Source of the DNA: a bacterium | GTDB taxonomy: Bacteria > UBA4055 | DNA length: 64,000 nucleotides | Direction: 5' to 3' | NCBI GenBank assembly: GCA_029559475.1 | Contig: JAKQBN010000076.1 | Location: 20,172 to 84,171, forward strand | Notes under the pieces: generated by a model | What the model saw: only the letters and a program-made list of their open reading frames with translations | Databases searched by the model: none | Told to the model about the DNA's origin: nothing | Position numbers and translations under genes: made by a program | In this document: positions 30,871-40,702 of the stretch, one piece after another | How positions within the stretch are numbered: position 1 is the first letter of the stretch | Layout of the letters: each line of letters starts with the position of its first letter

Positions 30871-31856
30871 AAACTGAAAACGCACGTCTGGGATACGTAG
30901 ATTTTATCAAAGGTTTCGGCATAATACTTGTCGTTATAGGTCATGCAACCATCCCCCGTTCGGAATGGATATATTCTTTCCATGTACCGCTTTTTTTCTT
31001 TATTTCCGGCTATGTTAATAAAGAAAGAACCTTTTTTGAAAATTTAAGATCGAAGCTAAGCAGTATTTATTTCCCGTTCGTTATCTTTAATATTCTGACA
31101 TGGATCTTCTTTTTCATAATAACCTTGTTAAAAGGCGATATTACAAACAGCAGCAACAAAGTAAACCTCTTCAGGACGATAATCGGTTTTGAAAACAGCG
31201 TTCCGCAGAACGGTCCTCTCTGGTTCCTTCTTTGTCTGTTCACAGTTTCAATCATCTACAGTATTTTATGCATTTTAAAAAATGAGTATCTAAAATTCCT
31301 TTTAGTTGTATGCGTCGGAACGGGTGGTTATTTTTTATCTGAACTTTATACTGATCTTCCATTCAAAATCGAAACCGCGATGGTAATGCTGTTCTTTTTT
31401 TATACCGGAAGTATTATTTCTAAAACAGGAATTTCAGCAAAAATCGATAATATTCCATTGATCCACGTACTCAACATTTCATTTGCTTTGAGCTTTCTGC
31501 ACTATCTGCTGAATGCTTGGAATATAAGTTCTTCAGGAATAGAAAGAGTGAGCGTGCTTGAAAACCGCTACGGAACCGTTCTGCTTTTCTTTCTGTCTGC
31601 TTTTGCAGCTGTTTCGTACATTTTTATTCTTTCGAAAAAGATCGATAATATTAGATCAATTAACTTTCTCGGTGAAAATTCTTTACTGATCCTTTGCTTT
31701 CATTACCCTGTCTTGCAGTATATTGAAAGGATACATCCCGCATTTCTTTCAGATAATTTCTTTCTCGATTTTATATCCTCCGGCCTGACAATTGCTTTAT
31801 GCATACCGCTTATATATTTGTCAAAGACCGTTTTTCGCTTGATTTTGAAACAATAA
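30867..31856 (+). CDS. acyltransferase 3 family membrane protein
   Basis: YVDFIKGFGIILVVIGHA...YSFHVPLFFFISGYV; about 10 TM. Confidence 0.88.
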   Translation: MKTENARLGYVDFIKGFGIILVVIGHATIPRSEWIYSFHVPLFFFISGYVNKERTFFENLRSKLSSIYFPFVIFNILTWIFFFIITLLKGDITNSSNKVNLFRTIIGFENSVPQNGPLWFLLCLFTVSIIYSILCILKNEYLKFLLVVCVGTGGYFLSELYTDLPFKIETAMVMLFFFYTGSIISKTGISAKIDNIPLIHVLNISFALSFLHYLLNAWNISSSGIERVSVLENRYGTVLLFFLSAFAAVSYIFILSKKIDNIRSINFLGENSLLILCFHYPVLQYIERIHPAFLSDNFFLDFISSGLTIALCIPLIYLSKTVFRLILKQ

Positions 31857-31901
31857 ATAGATATATTTTTTCATTATTTACAATAAAAAAGGAGCTGTGA
31901 A

Positions 31902-33011
31902 ATGGGACTGATGGATAAGATAATCAACAAGGCAAAAGCGGAATTTATCGACATAATCGAGTGGCTCGATCAGACGGATAATACCCTCGCCTACAGATTC
32001 GAAAGGTATCAGAACGAGATCAAGAACGGTGCTAAACTAACTGTGAGAGAAGGCCAGATGGCTGTTTTTGTAAACGAAGGACAAATAGCCGACGTTTTCA
32101 AACCCGGAATGTACACTCTGACTACCGAAAATCTTCCTATACTGGCTACATTGAAAGGATGGAAATACGGATTCAACAGCCCTTTTAAAGCCGAAGTCTA
32201 TTTTTTAAGCACGCGAAATATTACAGATCAGAAATGGGGCACTAAAAACGCAATAATGCTTTCCGACGACAGATTCGGAATGATAGAGATCAGGGCTTAC
32301 GGAACTTACGTGATGAGAGTAAAAGACGGACCGGTTTTTATCAGAGAGATCGTCGGAACTGACGGGAACTTTACCGCAGAAAAGATCAACGAGCAGCTGA
32401 AAAGCCTTATCGTCGCAAGATTCACTGACGCTGTCGGCGAGGCGAAGATACCTATCGAAAAATACGCGGCGGACATAAATGAAACTTCCGAAACGGTCTT
32501 TAAAATAATATCGCCCGAATTCGATAAATACGGTATTGAAGTAACAAAATTCATCATTGAAAATATTTCAATGCCGGACGAGATCAAAAAAGAGATCTTC
32601 GAGCTTTCAAGGCTGGACAAAATCGACCTCGATAAACTTACCAAGCTGAAAACAGCTAAAGCGATCGAAGTTGCCGCAGCTAACCCGAACGGGACGGCCG
32701 GAGCAGGGATGGGAATGGGAATGGGATTCGCGATGGCAAATCAGATGGGTCAGTCGATGGCTGCCAATCAGGCAAGACCGGCATCAGCTCCGCCGCCGGT
32801 ACCTCCCGCACTTCAGTTCTTTATAGTTTTCAACGGAGCTCAGGACGGACCCCACGACATGAACGGTCTGAAAAACCTTGTTTTACAGAATAAATTGAAC
32901 AGGGACACCCTCGTCTGGCGTGAGGGAATGAGCTCGTGGACTGCGGCGAAAGACGTTCCTGAACTGAATTCTGTTCTGGGAAGTGTTCCTCCGCCTATAC
33001 CGGGAATGTAA
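31902..33011 (+). CDS. SPFH-domain protein (YdjI-like) with C-terminal GYF_2 domain
   Basis: AFVNEGQIADVF-type SPFH core; Gly/Met-rich linker; FFIVFNGAQDGPHDMNGLKNLVLQNKLNRDTLVWREGMSSWTAAKDV. Confidence 0.83.
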   Translation: MGLMDKIINKAKAEFIDIIEWLDQTDNTLAYRFERYQNEIKNGAKLTVREGQMAVFVNEGQIADVFKPGMYTLTTENLPILATLKGWKYGFNSPFKAEVYFLSTRNITDQKWGTKNAIMLSDDRFGMIEIRAYGTYVMRVKDGPVFIREIVGTDGNFTAEKINEQLKSLIVARFTDAVGEAKIPIEKYAADINETSETVFKIISPEFDKYGIEVTKFIIENISMPDEIKKEIFELSRLDKIDLDKLTKLKTAKAIEVAAANPNGTAGAGMGMGMGFAMANQMGQSMAANQARPASAPPPVPPALQFFIVFNGAQDGPHDMNGLKNLVLQNKLNRDTLVWREGMSSWTAAKDVPELNSVLGSVPPPIPGM

Positions 33012-34124
33012 ATGGAAAACACGGAATCAGACAATAATTCGAGCAGCATGTTCGCATGTACCAACTGCGGCGCTGAACTTAAATATAAACCCGGCACTAC
33101 AACAATAAAATGCGAGTATTGCGATACCGTAAATGAAATACCGCAGCTGAAAACCGAGATCGAAGAGCTTGATTTCAACTCGTATCTTGATAAGAAGTCG
33201 GAATCAGGCGATACAATGAGCGTTCATGTAGTCAAATGCAGTCAGTGCGGCGCTTCATCGACCGTCGATCCGAAGATACGATCGGAGTACTGTCCATACT
33301 GCTCCGCGCCCCTGATTATCAGCTCAGCGACAGATGAATTTATGCTGCAGCCGAAATACCTGCTCCCCTTTAAGATCGACAAAAATGAAGCAATGAAAAT
33401 ATTTAACGTCTGGGTGAACAAACTCTGGTTCGCTCCCGACAACCTGAAAAAAGCGAGTCTGAATTTCGATCATTTTAAAGGCGTTTATATACCTTACTGG
33501 ACTTACGATTCCGATACTGAATCATTCTATACAGGACAGCGCGGAACTTATTATTATGTAACTCAGAGCTACACAGCGAACGTAAACGGCAAAGCTGTTG
33601 TAAAGACAAGACAGGTCAGGAAAACCCGATGGGAATCGGTGTCCGGACAGGTTTCAAGGCAGTTTGATGATGTTCTCACAGTTGCTTCTAAATCTCTTCC
33701 TGATGAATATATCTATGCTCTTGAACCCTGGGATCTGAAAAATCTCGTCGCCTTCGATTCAAAATATCTGAGCGGATTCGTCACGGAAAAATATCAGACG
33801 GATTTTAAAGAATGTTTTGTAAAAGCCAAAGAAAGGATGGATGAGATCATCAGAAGCGATGTCAGAAACGACATAGGCGGCGATGAACAAAGGATACTTC
33901 AGCTTGATACTGATTTTAAAGACATTACTTTCAAGCACATTCTTCTTCCTGTTTATGTAAGCGCGTACAAATACGAAACAAAACTTTTCAGATTCCTCAT
34001 AAACGCAAGAACAGGCGAGGTTCAGGGGGAAAGACCTTTGAGCTGGACGAAGATCATATTGGCGATAAGCGCCGCTGCCGCTGCGGTCGCGGTAATTGTC
34101 TGGATAGCCAATGTAATGAGATGA
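33012..34124 (+). CDS. double zinc-ribbon protein with C-terminal TM (YdjG-like)
   Basis: CTNCGAEL...CEYC and CSQCGAS...CPYC; YIPYWTYD; C-terminal TM. Confidence 0.78.
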   Translation: MENTESDNNSSSMFACTNCGAELKYKPGTTTIKCEYCDTVNEIPQLKTEIEELDFNSYLDKKSESGDTMSVHVVKCSQCGASSTVDPKIRSEYCPYCSAPLIISSATDEFMLQPKYLLPFKIDKNEAMKIFNVWVNKLWFAPDNLKKASLNFDHFKGVYIPYWTYDSDTESFYTGQRGTYYYVTQSYTANVNGKAVVKTRQVRKTRWESVSGQVSRQFDDVLTVASKSLPDEYIYALEPWDLKNLVAFDSKYLSGFVTEKYQTDFKECFVKAKERMDEIIRSDVRNDIGGDEQRILQLDTDFKDITFKHILLPVYVSAYKYETKLFRFLINARTGEVQGERPLSWTKIILAISAAAAAVAVIVWIANVMR

Positions 34125-34132
34125 TATATATA

Positions 34133-34161
34133 TTGACTTTAACAGGTTGGTATCTTAAATT
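34133..34161 (+). promoter_or_regulatory. sigma70-type promoter TTGACT-N17-TAAATT upstream of frr
   Basis: Hexamers with 17-bp spacer just after the upstream stop codon. Confidence 0.55.
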
Positions 34162-34197
34162 TTCAATAAAACTATAATTAATTAAGGGAGCGGACCG

Positions 34198-34773
34198 ATG
34201 ACAGTAAATGAAAATGATAAAGTGAAACCGATTACGCTTAAATGCGAAGACAAGATGGTAAAAGCTATTGAACATCTTAAGCACGAATTCGAAAGGATCA
34301 AGGCGGGAAAAGCAAACGCGCACACTCTCGATCCTGTAAAAGTTGAATCCTATGGAGCTCTTGTTCCTCTGAACCAGGTCGCAAATATAGCTATACCTGA
34401 ACCGAGAACGATCGTTGTTACTCCCTGGGACAAAACTCAGATAAAAAACATCGAAAAAGGCATTATAAATGCGAATCTGGGATTTAATCCTATAAGCGAC
34501 GGGAATGTCGTAAGAATTCAGATACCGGCCCTTACAGAAGAAATCAGAAAGGATCTTGTAAAAAATGTAAAAAAAGAAGGCGAAAATTCGAAGATCACGA
34601 TCAGGAACAGCAGAAAAGATGCCAATTCAGAGCTTGATAAGCTGACAAAAGAACACGTAAGCGAGAACATTGTTGATATTGAAAAAGATCACGTTCAGAA
34701 AATGACCGACAAATACATCAAGGACGTTGATACTCTTATTGCTGCCAAGGAAAAAGAAATCATGACCATATAA
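34198..34773 (+). CDS. frr: ribosome recycling factor
   Basis: HEFERIKAGKANAHTLDPVKVESYGA; RTIVVTPWDKTQIKNIEKGI; SD GGGAG. Confidence 0.97.
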   Translation: MTVNENDKVKPITLKCEDKMVKAIEHLKHEFERIKAGKANAHTLDPVKVESYGALVPLNQVANIAIPEPRTIVVTPWDKTQIKNIEKGIINANLGFNPISDGNVVRIQIPALTEEIRKDLVKNVKKEGENSKITIRNSRKDANSELDKLTKEHVSENIVDIEKDHVQKMTDKYIKDVDTLIAAKEKEIMTI

Positions 34774-34785
34774 TCAGTGAATTAA

Positions 34786-36486
34786 ATGAATATATTTCAG
34801 AGTCTGATAATTAAAAAAGTAACCGGCGCCTATCCTGCCCTGAAGGAACTTGTAGGCGCCGCACTTTTTGAGAACCCGAAAAATCCTGAGTTTGGAGATA
34901 CCGCTCTTCCTTGCTTCAGATTTTCATCAGTATTAAAAAAATCCCCTGCAGCTGTTGCAGAAGAACTCAGAAATCTTTTTGAAGAAGACGACAGCTTTGA
35001 GTCGGTTACCAATATAAACGGCTACCTCAATTTTAAATACCGAAAAGAACGCTACATTGAATATGTGTGCGGCTCTTTCGAAAAAAACACGCTTTTTAAT
35101 GATATAAAAAGCTATGGCGGCGGAAAAACTGTCGTTATCGATTATTCGCATCCGAACGTCGCGAAGAACATGGGTATCCATAACCTCAGATCGACTATCA
35201 TAGGTCAGTCGATATATAACATTCATGAATTTCTCGGGTTTAAAGCGGTCGGAGTAAATCATCTGGGGGACTGGGGTACTCAGTTCGGAAAACTTATGTG
35301 GGCGCTTGAAGAATGGTCCTCGTACGAAGAAGTTGAGAATAAGGGGATCTTATTCCTGAACGAGATCTACGTGCGGTTTCATAATGAGGCGGAAATAAAA
35401 CCCGAACTTGAAGAAAAAGCGCGTGAATGGTTCAAAAAGCTGGAAGATAATGATGAGCCGGCTTTAAAATGGTGGAAGCTTTTTATAAAAGTATCGATGG
35501 ATGCATACAACGATATTTACAGAAGGCTGAACATTAAATTCGATCATATTACCGGAGAATCTTTTTATATAAAATTTCTGGATGATACAGTAAACAGACT
35601 GGATGAACGGGGACTGACAGAATTTAGCGAAGGAGCGCTTGTAGTTAAATTTGATGATAGTGAAAATATGCCCCCCTGCCTCTTAAAGAAATCGGATGGG
35701 GCCACTCTTTACGCGACCAGAGATATTGCGGCGGCTATGTACCGGCTGATTGAGTTCAAACCGAACCGGGTTCTTTATGTGACGGATGTGGCGCAGGAAC
35801 TTCATTTCGCGCAGGTTTTCAAAGTAATGGAGATGTACGATCCGACAAATAAGGACATTTTCAGGCATATTAAATTCGGCAGACTTAGTTTTCCGAACGT
35901 TCAGATGTCGACAAGAAAAGGCAACATCGTACCTTTAAGCGAGGTTCTTGACAGAGCAAGGGATAAAGTTCTTGATATAATCGAAGAAAGGAACGCCGAT
36001 ATTCCCGATAAACTTCAGACTGCCGATAAGATCGGTATCGGAGCTGTTATCTTTAACGACCTGTCTGTATCCAGGATCAAAAATATTGAATTCGACTGGG
36101 ACAAGACGCTTTCATTCGAAGGCGAAACCGGACCGCATGTCCAGTATTCTTATGTAAGGATCATGAACATTCTTGAAAAAACAGGATCTTTTGATACTAT
36201 TGCTGATCTTTCGCTTATTAAAGATGAATTTTCTTATGATCTGATCAAACTTCTGGAGCAGTTCGAACCGAAAGTTAAGCAGGCATGCGAAGAATATGAA
36301 CCTTCTGTTATAGCGAATTATTTAATAGAATTATCGAAATCTTTCAACAGATTCTATCAGAATAACCGTGTAGTAGGGGAAGAAGTTAAAACCATGCAGT
36401 CGAGAGCTTATCTTATAAATATCCTCGGTACCGTTTACGGAAAATGCATGGATCTTTTAGGAATACCGAAAATCGATAAAATGTAG
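34786..36486 (+). CDS. argS: arginyl-tRNA synthetase
   Basis: DYSHPNVAKNMGIHNLRSTIIG (HIGH-type region HN), STRKGNIV region, C-terminal anticodon-binding domain. Confidence 0.96.
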   Translation: MNIFQSLIIKKVTGAYPALKELVGAALFENPKNPEFGDTALPCFRFSSVLKKSPAAVAEELRNLFEEDDSFESVTNINGYLNFKYRKERYIEYVCGSFEKNTLFNDIKSYGGGKTVVIDYSHPNVAKNMGIHNLRSTIIGQSIYNIHEFLGFKAVGVNHLGDWGTQFGKLMWALEEWSSYEEVENKGILFLNEIYVRFHNEAEIKPELEEKAREWFKKLEDNDEPALKWWKLFIKVSMDAYNDIYRRLNIKFDHITGESFYIKFLDDTVNRLDERGLTEFSEGALVVKFDDSENMPPCLLKKSDGATLYATRDIAAAMYRLIEFKPNRVLYVTDVAQELHFAQVFKVMEMYDPTNKDIFRHIKFGRLSFPNVQMSTRKGNIVPLSEVLDRARDKVLDIIEERNADIPDKLQTADKIGIGAVIFNDLSVSRIKNIEFDWDKTLSFEGETGPHVQYSYVRIMNILEKTGSFDTIADLSLIKDEFSYDLIKLLEQFEPKVKQACEEYEPSVIANYLIELSKSFNRFYQNNRVVGEEVKTMQSRAYLINILGTVYGKCMDLLGIPKIDKM

Positions 36487-36494
36487 GATTTATC

Positions 36495-39400
36495 TTGGAA
36501 ACAGATGAACTTAAGAACATAGACAACAAATACAGAGTGATCAGAAAACTGGGTAAAGGCGGATCAAGCACGGTTTACCTTGTCGAGGATTACAACGGAA
36601 GCCGGATGGCCCTCAAGCTGCTCAACAGGCATTCGACCCAGAAAAAGATCCAGAGGCTGAAAAATGAATTCAGGCTTATGTGTTCTCTAAACCATAAGAA
36701 TATAGCCAAAGTTTATGATTTCGGCTATGATCCCGATCTGGGAAACTACTATTTTACTCTCGAGTACATACCCGACGGAAATTACATCACTTTCAATCAG
36801 CTTTATAATTCAAAAGAGATGAAGCTGGAATCGTTCTTTCAGCTTTTAAGCGGTCTCAGCTATCTGCACTCGAACAATTTCATTCACTACGACATATCAC
36901 CCAACAACGTGCTGGTCAAAAAAGAATTCGACGGATTTACTGTAAAGATCACAGACTTCGGACTTACTACCCAGTTCGATACTCCGAATTTTAATTATGC
37001 CGGCACTCTTAACTATATGTCGCCGGAAATGATTAAGGGATTAAGCACGATCGATTCAAGAAGCGATCTTTTTTCCGCCGGTCTTATTCTTGCCAATCTT
37101 TTAAATTCAGAATTCGTATATACTCCTTCATCAACGATCCATGAATATTTCGATAAAAGAGTAAAATTCGATGAAACGATCCTGAATGATAAGATAAACA
37201 AGATCGATGATCATGACTTTAAGGTATTTATACGGAAACTTCTAGATGTTGAACCGGTAGCGAGATATAAATCCGCCAATGAAGCTATAGAAGCTATGAA
37301 TCAGATCTTCCATAAAGAATTCGATGTAATATCATTTTACGATACGAAATCTACTTTCTCAGATACCACGGTTTTCAGGGAGAATGAGTACAGAACTATA
37401 CTTTCGGTTTTCAATTCGTCAAAAGAAAAAACCGGTAAAAAATCATTTCTGGTTATTTCCGGCGAATCCGGTTCAGGTAAAAAAAAGCTCATAGATGAAT
37501 TCAAGATACACTGCCAGCTGACTAATCACGACTTCTACAAAATCAACTTTCTTGAAAAACCAGAATCCGATAATCTTGAACCGTTCAAGAATCTCATAAT
37601 GTCAGTCGGAAAAATTATAAGGAAGGGCCAGGCAGATACTTTTTTAATAGATAAACTTTTCTACAATTGCGATAATATTAAGCCGGATGAAATACCGGAA
37701 GTTCTGAAAGCAGCGAAAGACTTTCTAACGGACCTTTCACCGAATAATATGCTGGTAGTCGCTTTGAATAATATCGAATATGCCGATAAATACTCTATCG
37801 ACTTCTTAAATTTCATTATCACGAATATCTACAAAGACATCAATCTTTTTTTGATCATGACCGTGAATCCGAGAAAGATCAAATCTAACCGTAAAGCCTT
37901 ATATTCTCTTCTTAACGCGCAGAACATTGAAAGATCTGTTATAAATGTTCCGAACCTGAACCTTGAGCAGATCAAAAAAATCGTAAACACATATTTTTAC
38001 AACCTTAAAGATGTGCCTGAGCAGTTTTATTCAAAGCTCCAGAACGTTACGGGGAACAGCATCAGGAGACTTATAGAGATATTAAAGCTTTTGTATGCCA
38101 ACAATATTATAATCAGAACATACAGCGGATATTCTTATCAGGCTTCAGCCGGCTATGATAACCTTCTAAACGAATTTATCAGCGGCGAGATAGATTTTAA
38201 TCCTGAAGAGCTTACTTCAGAAGAACTGGCTGTTTTGAAGACTCTTTCCGTTTCTCTTGTTGCTCTTTCTTACGAAAATATCGGAGCGATCACAGAACTC
38301 GGAACAGCTGTAATCAAAGAAACTGTAGACAGGCTGTACGAAGATTATTTCATCAAATCCCAGGGTGAGAATCCTGTATGTTTTTCGATAACTGAGGACA
38401 TTCTTAAACGAATGATACTTAAAGCCTCTAACGAAGATGAGCTCAAGCATTACCACCGGAAAATATCTTCTCTTGTGTTAAATGATATAGACCAGAAAGA
38501 TACAACAAGGCGAATTTATAGATTCATACATAATCTTGCCGGTCACAGCGGTCCAAATTCTGATCTTCACGATAAGATCGAGATCGTAAAGAACGGTTTA
38601 CTGAAATCAAGGGATATACCGAACCTTATAGAGCTGTATCAAACGCTTGTTTATAAAGTGTCTGTTCCTGACAGGATCAGACTGAAGCTCTTATACGAAA
38701 TTATCTATCTGATCTTCAAGCACATCGTTCCCGAATCCAATCAGCATTTCATAGAAGAGTATCATAGCATACTTTCGAAATTTCCAAATCCAGAATCGTT
38801 CAGTTTTGAAACGGACATGGTAAATGTGATCAATCTTAATTTCGCCGAAAACTTCAAGCTTGGTAAAGAAATAGTCGAGAGGAACAGATCTCAGCTGGAA
38901 GATAAAACAAGACGCCCGGTCATAATCGACATCATGGTTTATGTGATGCATCAGTCCTACAACCATAACGGCGAATACGATTACCTCGATGAGTTGTTAA
39001 AATATACAGCCGGGGTACCTGGGCTCAAAACAGTGAACGTATATCTGACAATGTACGACCTTTACAACAGAAAATCGTCTATGTTCGAAAGCGATCACAA
39101 AAAGTATGAGCAGCTTCTTATGGAATCTTTTAATACTTTGAAGAATTCAGACGACAAGGTCTATGCAGCCAGAGCTTTCCTGATAATGTGCTTCTACTAT
39201 GAGAAAAGAGATTATTCCGAGAATATTGAACGGTTCTTTCAGAAGGCTTTCGAATTCTGCGAAGAGAACAGATTCCCCGTATTTCTTTTCTTTACAAGAA
39301 ATGCCTATTCAGCTTATCTCGAAAAACATAATATGCTCAGAAAAGCCGTAGACGAAGCTAACAAAGCCTTTATATTCGACGTGAATTACAGCTTTCTTTT

Positions 39401-40256
39401 TAGTATAATCAGCCTTATCGAACACAGATCGCAGATCAGGATCAAACTCGAAGATCCGATACAGGAAATAATAAACGATCTTGTCATGCTGATCAATATC
39501 GAGACAGGTATTAGAAGCAGCATTTCTAAAGTCTACCAGAACATAATAACACTCTATCACGAGGCTGGTAAATTTAACGACAAAATGGAATATCTTACTT
39601 CCTATATAATTTCCATGAACAATACCAGACGCGGTGAAAATACGGAAAGCCTGACGTTCTACATCAGATCCCTTCTTAAAAATTATACGATCAATGAGAT
39701 ATTCGATTATACAAAACAGTATTTCGGTGAGATGGGAATAACTGAAGACCGATTTCTTGAAATTATTTACTCTACAAGAGAGGAAATGCAGAAAGAACAG
39801 GGCATAAAGGATGAAGCTCTCACGAACGATATGCTTATAGATAGTATTAACAGGATTACTGACGGAAAAGAAGTTAATTTCGACAAAATTTACGAACTGA
39901 TGGAAAACTACGACAAGAACGCTCCTTTGTTCAACAGGATAAACCTGTTCATGTCTCTTCATTTTAATAAAGATTACTCCAATACTGTAAACAAGCTTAT
40001 GCAGGATATCGTAATGCTTTACGGAAAAGGCTACTCGAATACAGCTCAGAAATACTGTACAGCACTTGCAAAATATCTTTTCTACATTAAACAGGATAAT
40101 AATTCGTTCCTTCTTTTCACTAAACTGTCGCTTAAGATCAACGGCGAGATCTTCGCCAATTCTCCACAGAACATTAAGAACTCTATTATAAAAGATGAAG
40201 ATATCAAGCTGCTCAAGGAGATCGTGAACAATCTAAAAATGCGCTTCAAGAAATGA
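36495..40256 (+). CDS. Ser/Thr protein kinase - STAND-like (degenerate) ATPase - TPR-like protein
   Basis: GKGGSSTVYLVED, MALKLLN, FIHYDISPNNVLV, ITDFGLTTQ, GTLNYMSPEM; P-loop-like GESGSGKKK; long helical C-terminus. Confidence 0.9.
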   Translation: METDELKNIDNKYRVIRKLGKGGSSTVYLVEDYNGSRMALKLLNRHSTQKKIQRLKNEFRLMCSLNHKNIAKVYDFGYDPDLGNYYFTLEYIPDGNYITFNQLYNSKEMKLESFFQLLSGLSYLHSNNFIHYDISPNNVLVKKEFDGFTVKITDFGLTTQFDTPNFNYAGTLNYMSPEMIKGLSTIDSRSDLFSAGLILANLLNSEFVYTPSSTIHEYFDKRVKFDETILNDKINKIDDHDFKVFIRKLLDVEPVARYKSANEAIEAMNQIFHKEFDVISFYDTKSTFSDTTVFRENEYRTILSVFNSSKEKTGKKSFLVISGESGSGKKKLIDEFKIHCQLTNHDFYKINFLEKPESDNLEPFKNLIMSVGKIIRKGQADTFLIDKLFYNCDNIKPDEIPEVLKAAKDFLTDLSPNNMLVVALNNIEYADKYSIDFLNFIITNIYKDINLFLIMTVNPRKIKSNRKALYSLLNAQNIERSVINVPNLNLEQIKKIVNTYFYNLKDVPEQFYSKLQNVTGNSIRRLIEILKLLYANNIIIRTYSGYSYQASAGYDNLLNEFISGEIDFNPEELTSEELAVLKTLSVSLVALSYENIGAITELGTAVIKETVDRLYEDYFIKSQGENPVCFSITEDILKRMILKASNEDELKHYHRKISSLVLNDIDQKDTTRRIYRFIHNLAGHSGPNSDLHDKIEIVKNGLLKSRDIPNLIELYQTLVYKVSVPDRIRLKLLYEIIYLIFKHIVPESNQHFIEEYHSILSKFPNPESFSFETDMVNVINLNFAENFKLGKEIVERNRSQLEDKTRRPVIIDIMVYVMHQSYNHNGEYDYLDELLKYTAGVPGLKTVNVYLTMYDLYNRKSSMFESDHKKYEQLLMESFNTLKNSDDKVYAARAFLIMCFYYEKRDYSENIERFFQKAFEFCEENRFPVFLFFTRNAYSAYLEKHNMLRKAVDEANKAFIFDVNYSFLFSIISLIEHRSQIRIKLEDPIQEIINDLVMLINIETGIRSSISKVYQNIITLYHEAGKFNDKMEYLTSYIISMNNTRRGENTESLTFYIRSLLKNYTINEIFDYTKQYFGEMGITEDRFLEIIYSTREEMQKEQGIKDEALTNDMLIDSINRITDGKEVNFDKIYELMENYDKNAPLFNRINLFMSLHFNKDYSNTVNKLMQDIVMLYGKGYSNTAQKYCTALAKYLFYIKQDNNSFLLFTKLSLKINGEIFANSPQNIKNSIIKDEDIKLLKEIVNNLKMRFKK

Positions 40257-40702
40257 CAGATAGAAAGATAGATACGATCGTAATTCACTGCAGCGCAACC
40301 GAATTCGGTAACAGACATTTATTCGCTCGATGGCATAAAAAGCTGGGATGGGACGATGTCGGGTATCATTTCATTATAACTAATTCGTACCCGACAAAAA
40401 GATCATGGTACGAAAAAAAGCCTGATTTCAAATCTGACGGCAAGATTGAAAAAGGCAGGCCTGCAGATATAGCAGGCGCCCATGTCAGGCTTCATAATGA
40501 AAACACTATAGGAATATGCCTTGTCGGAGACAGGACATTTACTTCCAAGCAGTTCCTGTCATTAAAAAAAGTTATTGCTTCATTGCGCAGAAAATTTAAG
40601 ATCAGTTCCATAAAAGGCCACTATGAATTTGATACGGGTGCGGAACAGGGAAAAACCTGTCCGAACATTGATATGGACTGGCTAAGAAAATTATTATCCT
40701 GA
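40253..40702 (+). CDS. N-acetylmuramoyl-L-alanine amidase (Amidase_2/PGRP type), no obvious signal peptide
   Basis: DTIVIHCSAT, GYHFIIT, GAHVRLHNENTIGICLVGD, TCPNIDMDWL. Confidence 0.88.
   Translation: MTDRKIDTIVIHCSATEFGNRHLFARWHKKLGWDDVGYHFIITNSYPTKRSWYEKKPDFKSDGKIEKGRPADIAGAHVRLHNENTIGICLVGDRTFTSKQFLSLKKVIASLRRKFKISSIKGHYEFDTGAEQGKTCPNIDMDWLRKLLS

Noticed and set aside
31902-34124. Frameshifted single gene (SPFH-GYF and zinc-ribbon)
   Set aside because: Stop and start are directly adjacent, both products have complete domain plans, and the families are normally separate
37475-37490. Sequencing error in the A-run (aaaaaaaag) causing the GKKK P-loop
   Set aside because: Reading frame stays intact on both sides and the Walker B is degenerate too; a compensated error is unlikely but should be checked with raw reads
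39309-39962. 217-aa minus-strand ORF inside the kinase gene
   Set aside because: Shadow ORF; kinase/TPR protein is continuous in the sense frame and the antisense protein has no recognisable motif
40253-40702. Amidase as evidence of a prophage remnant
   Set aside because: No other phage genes nearby and the gene is embedded in a kinase operon
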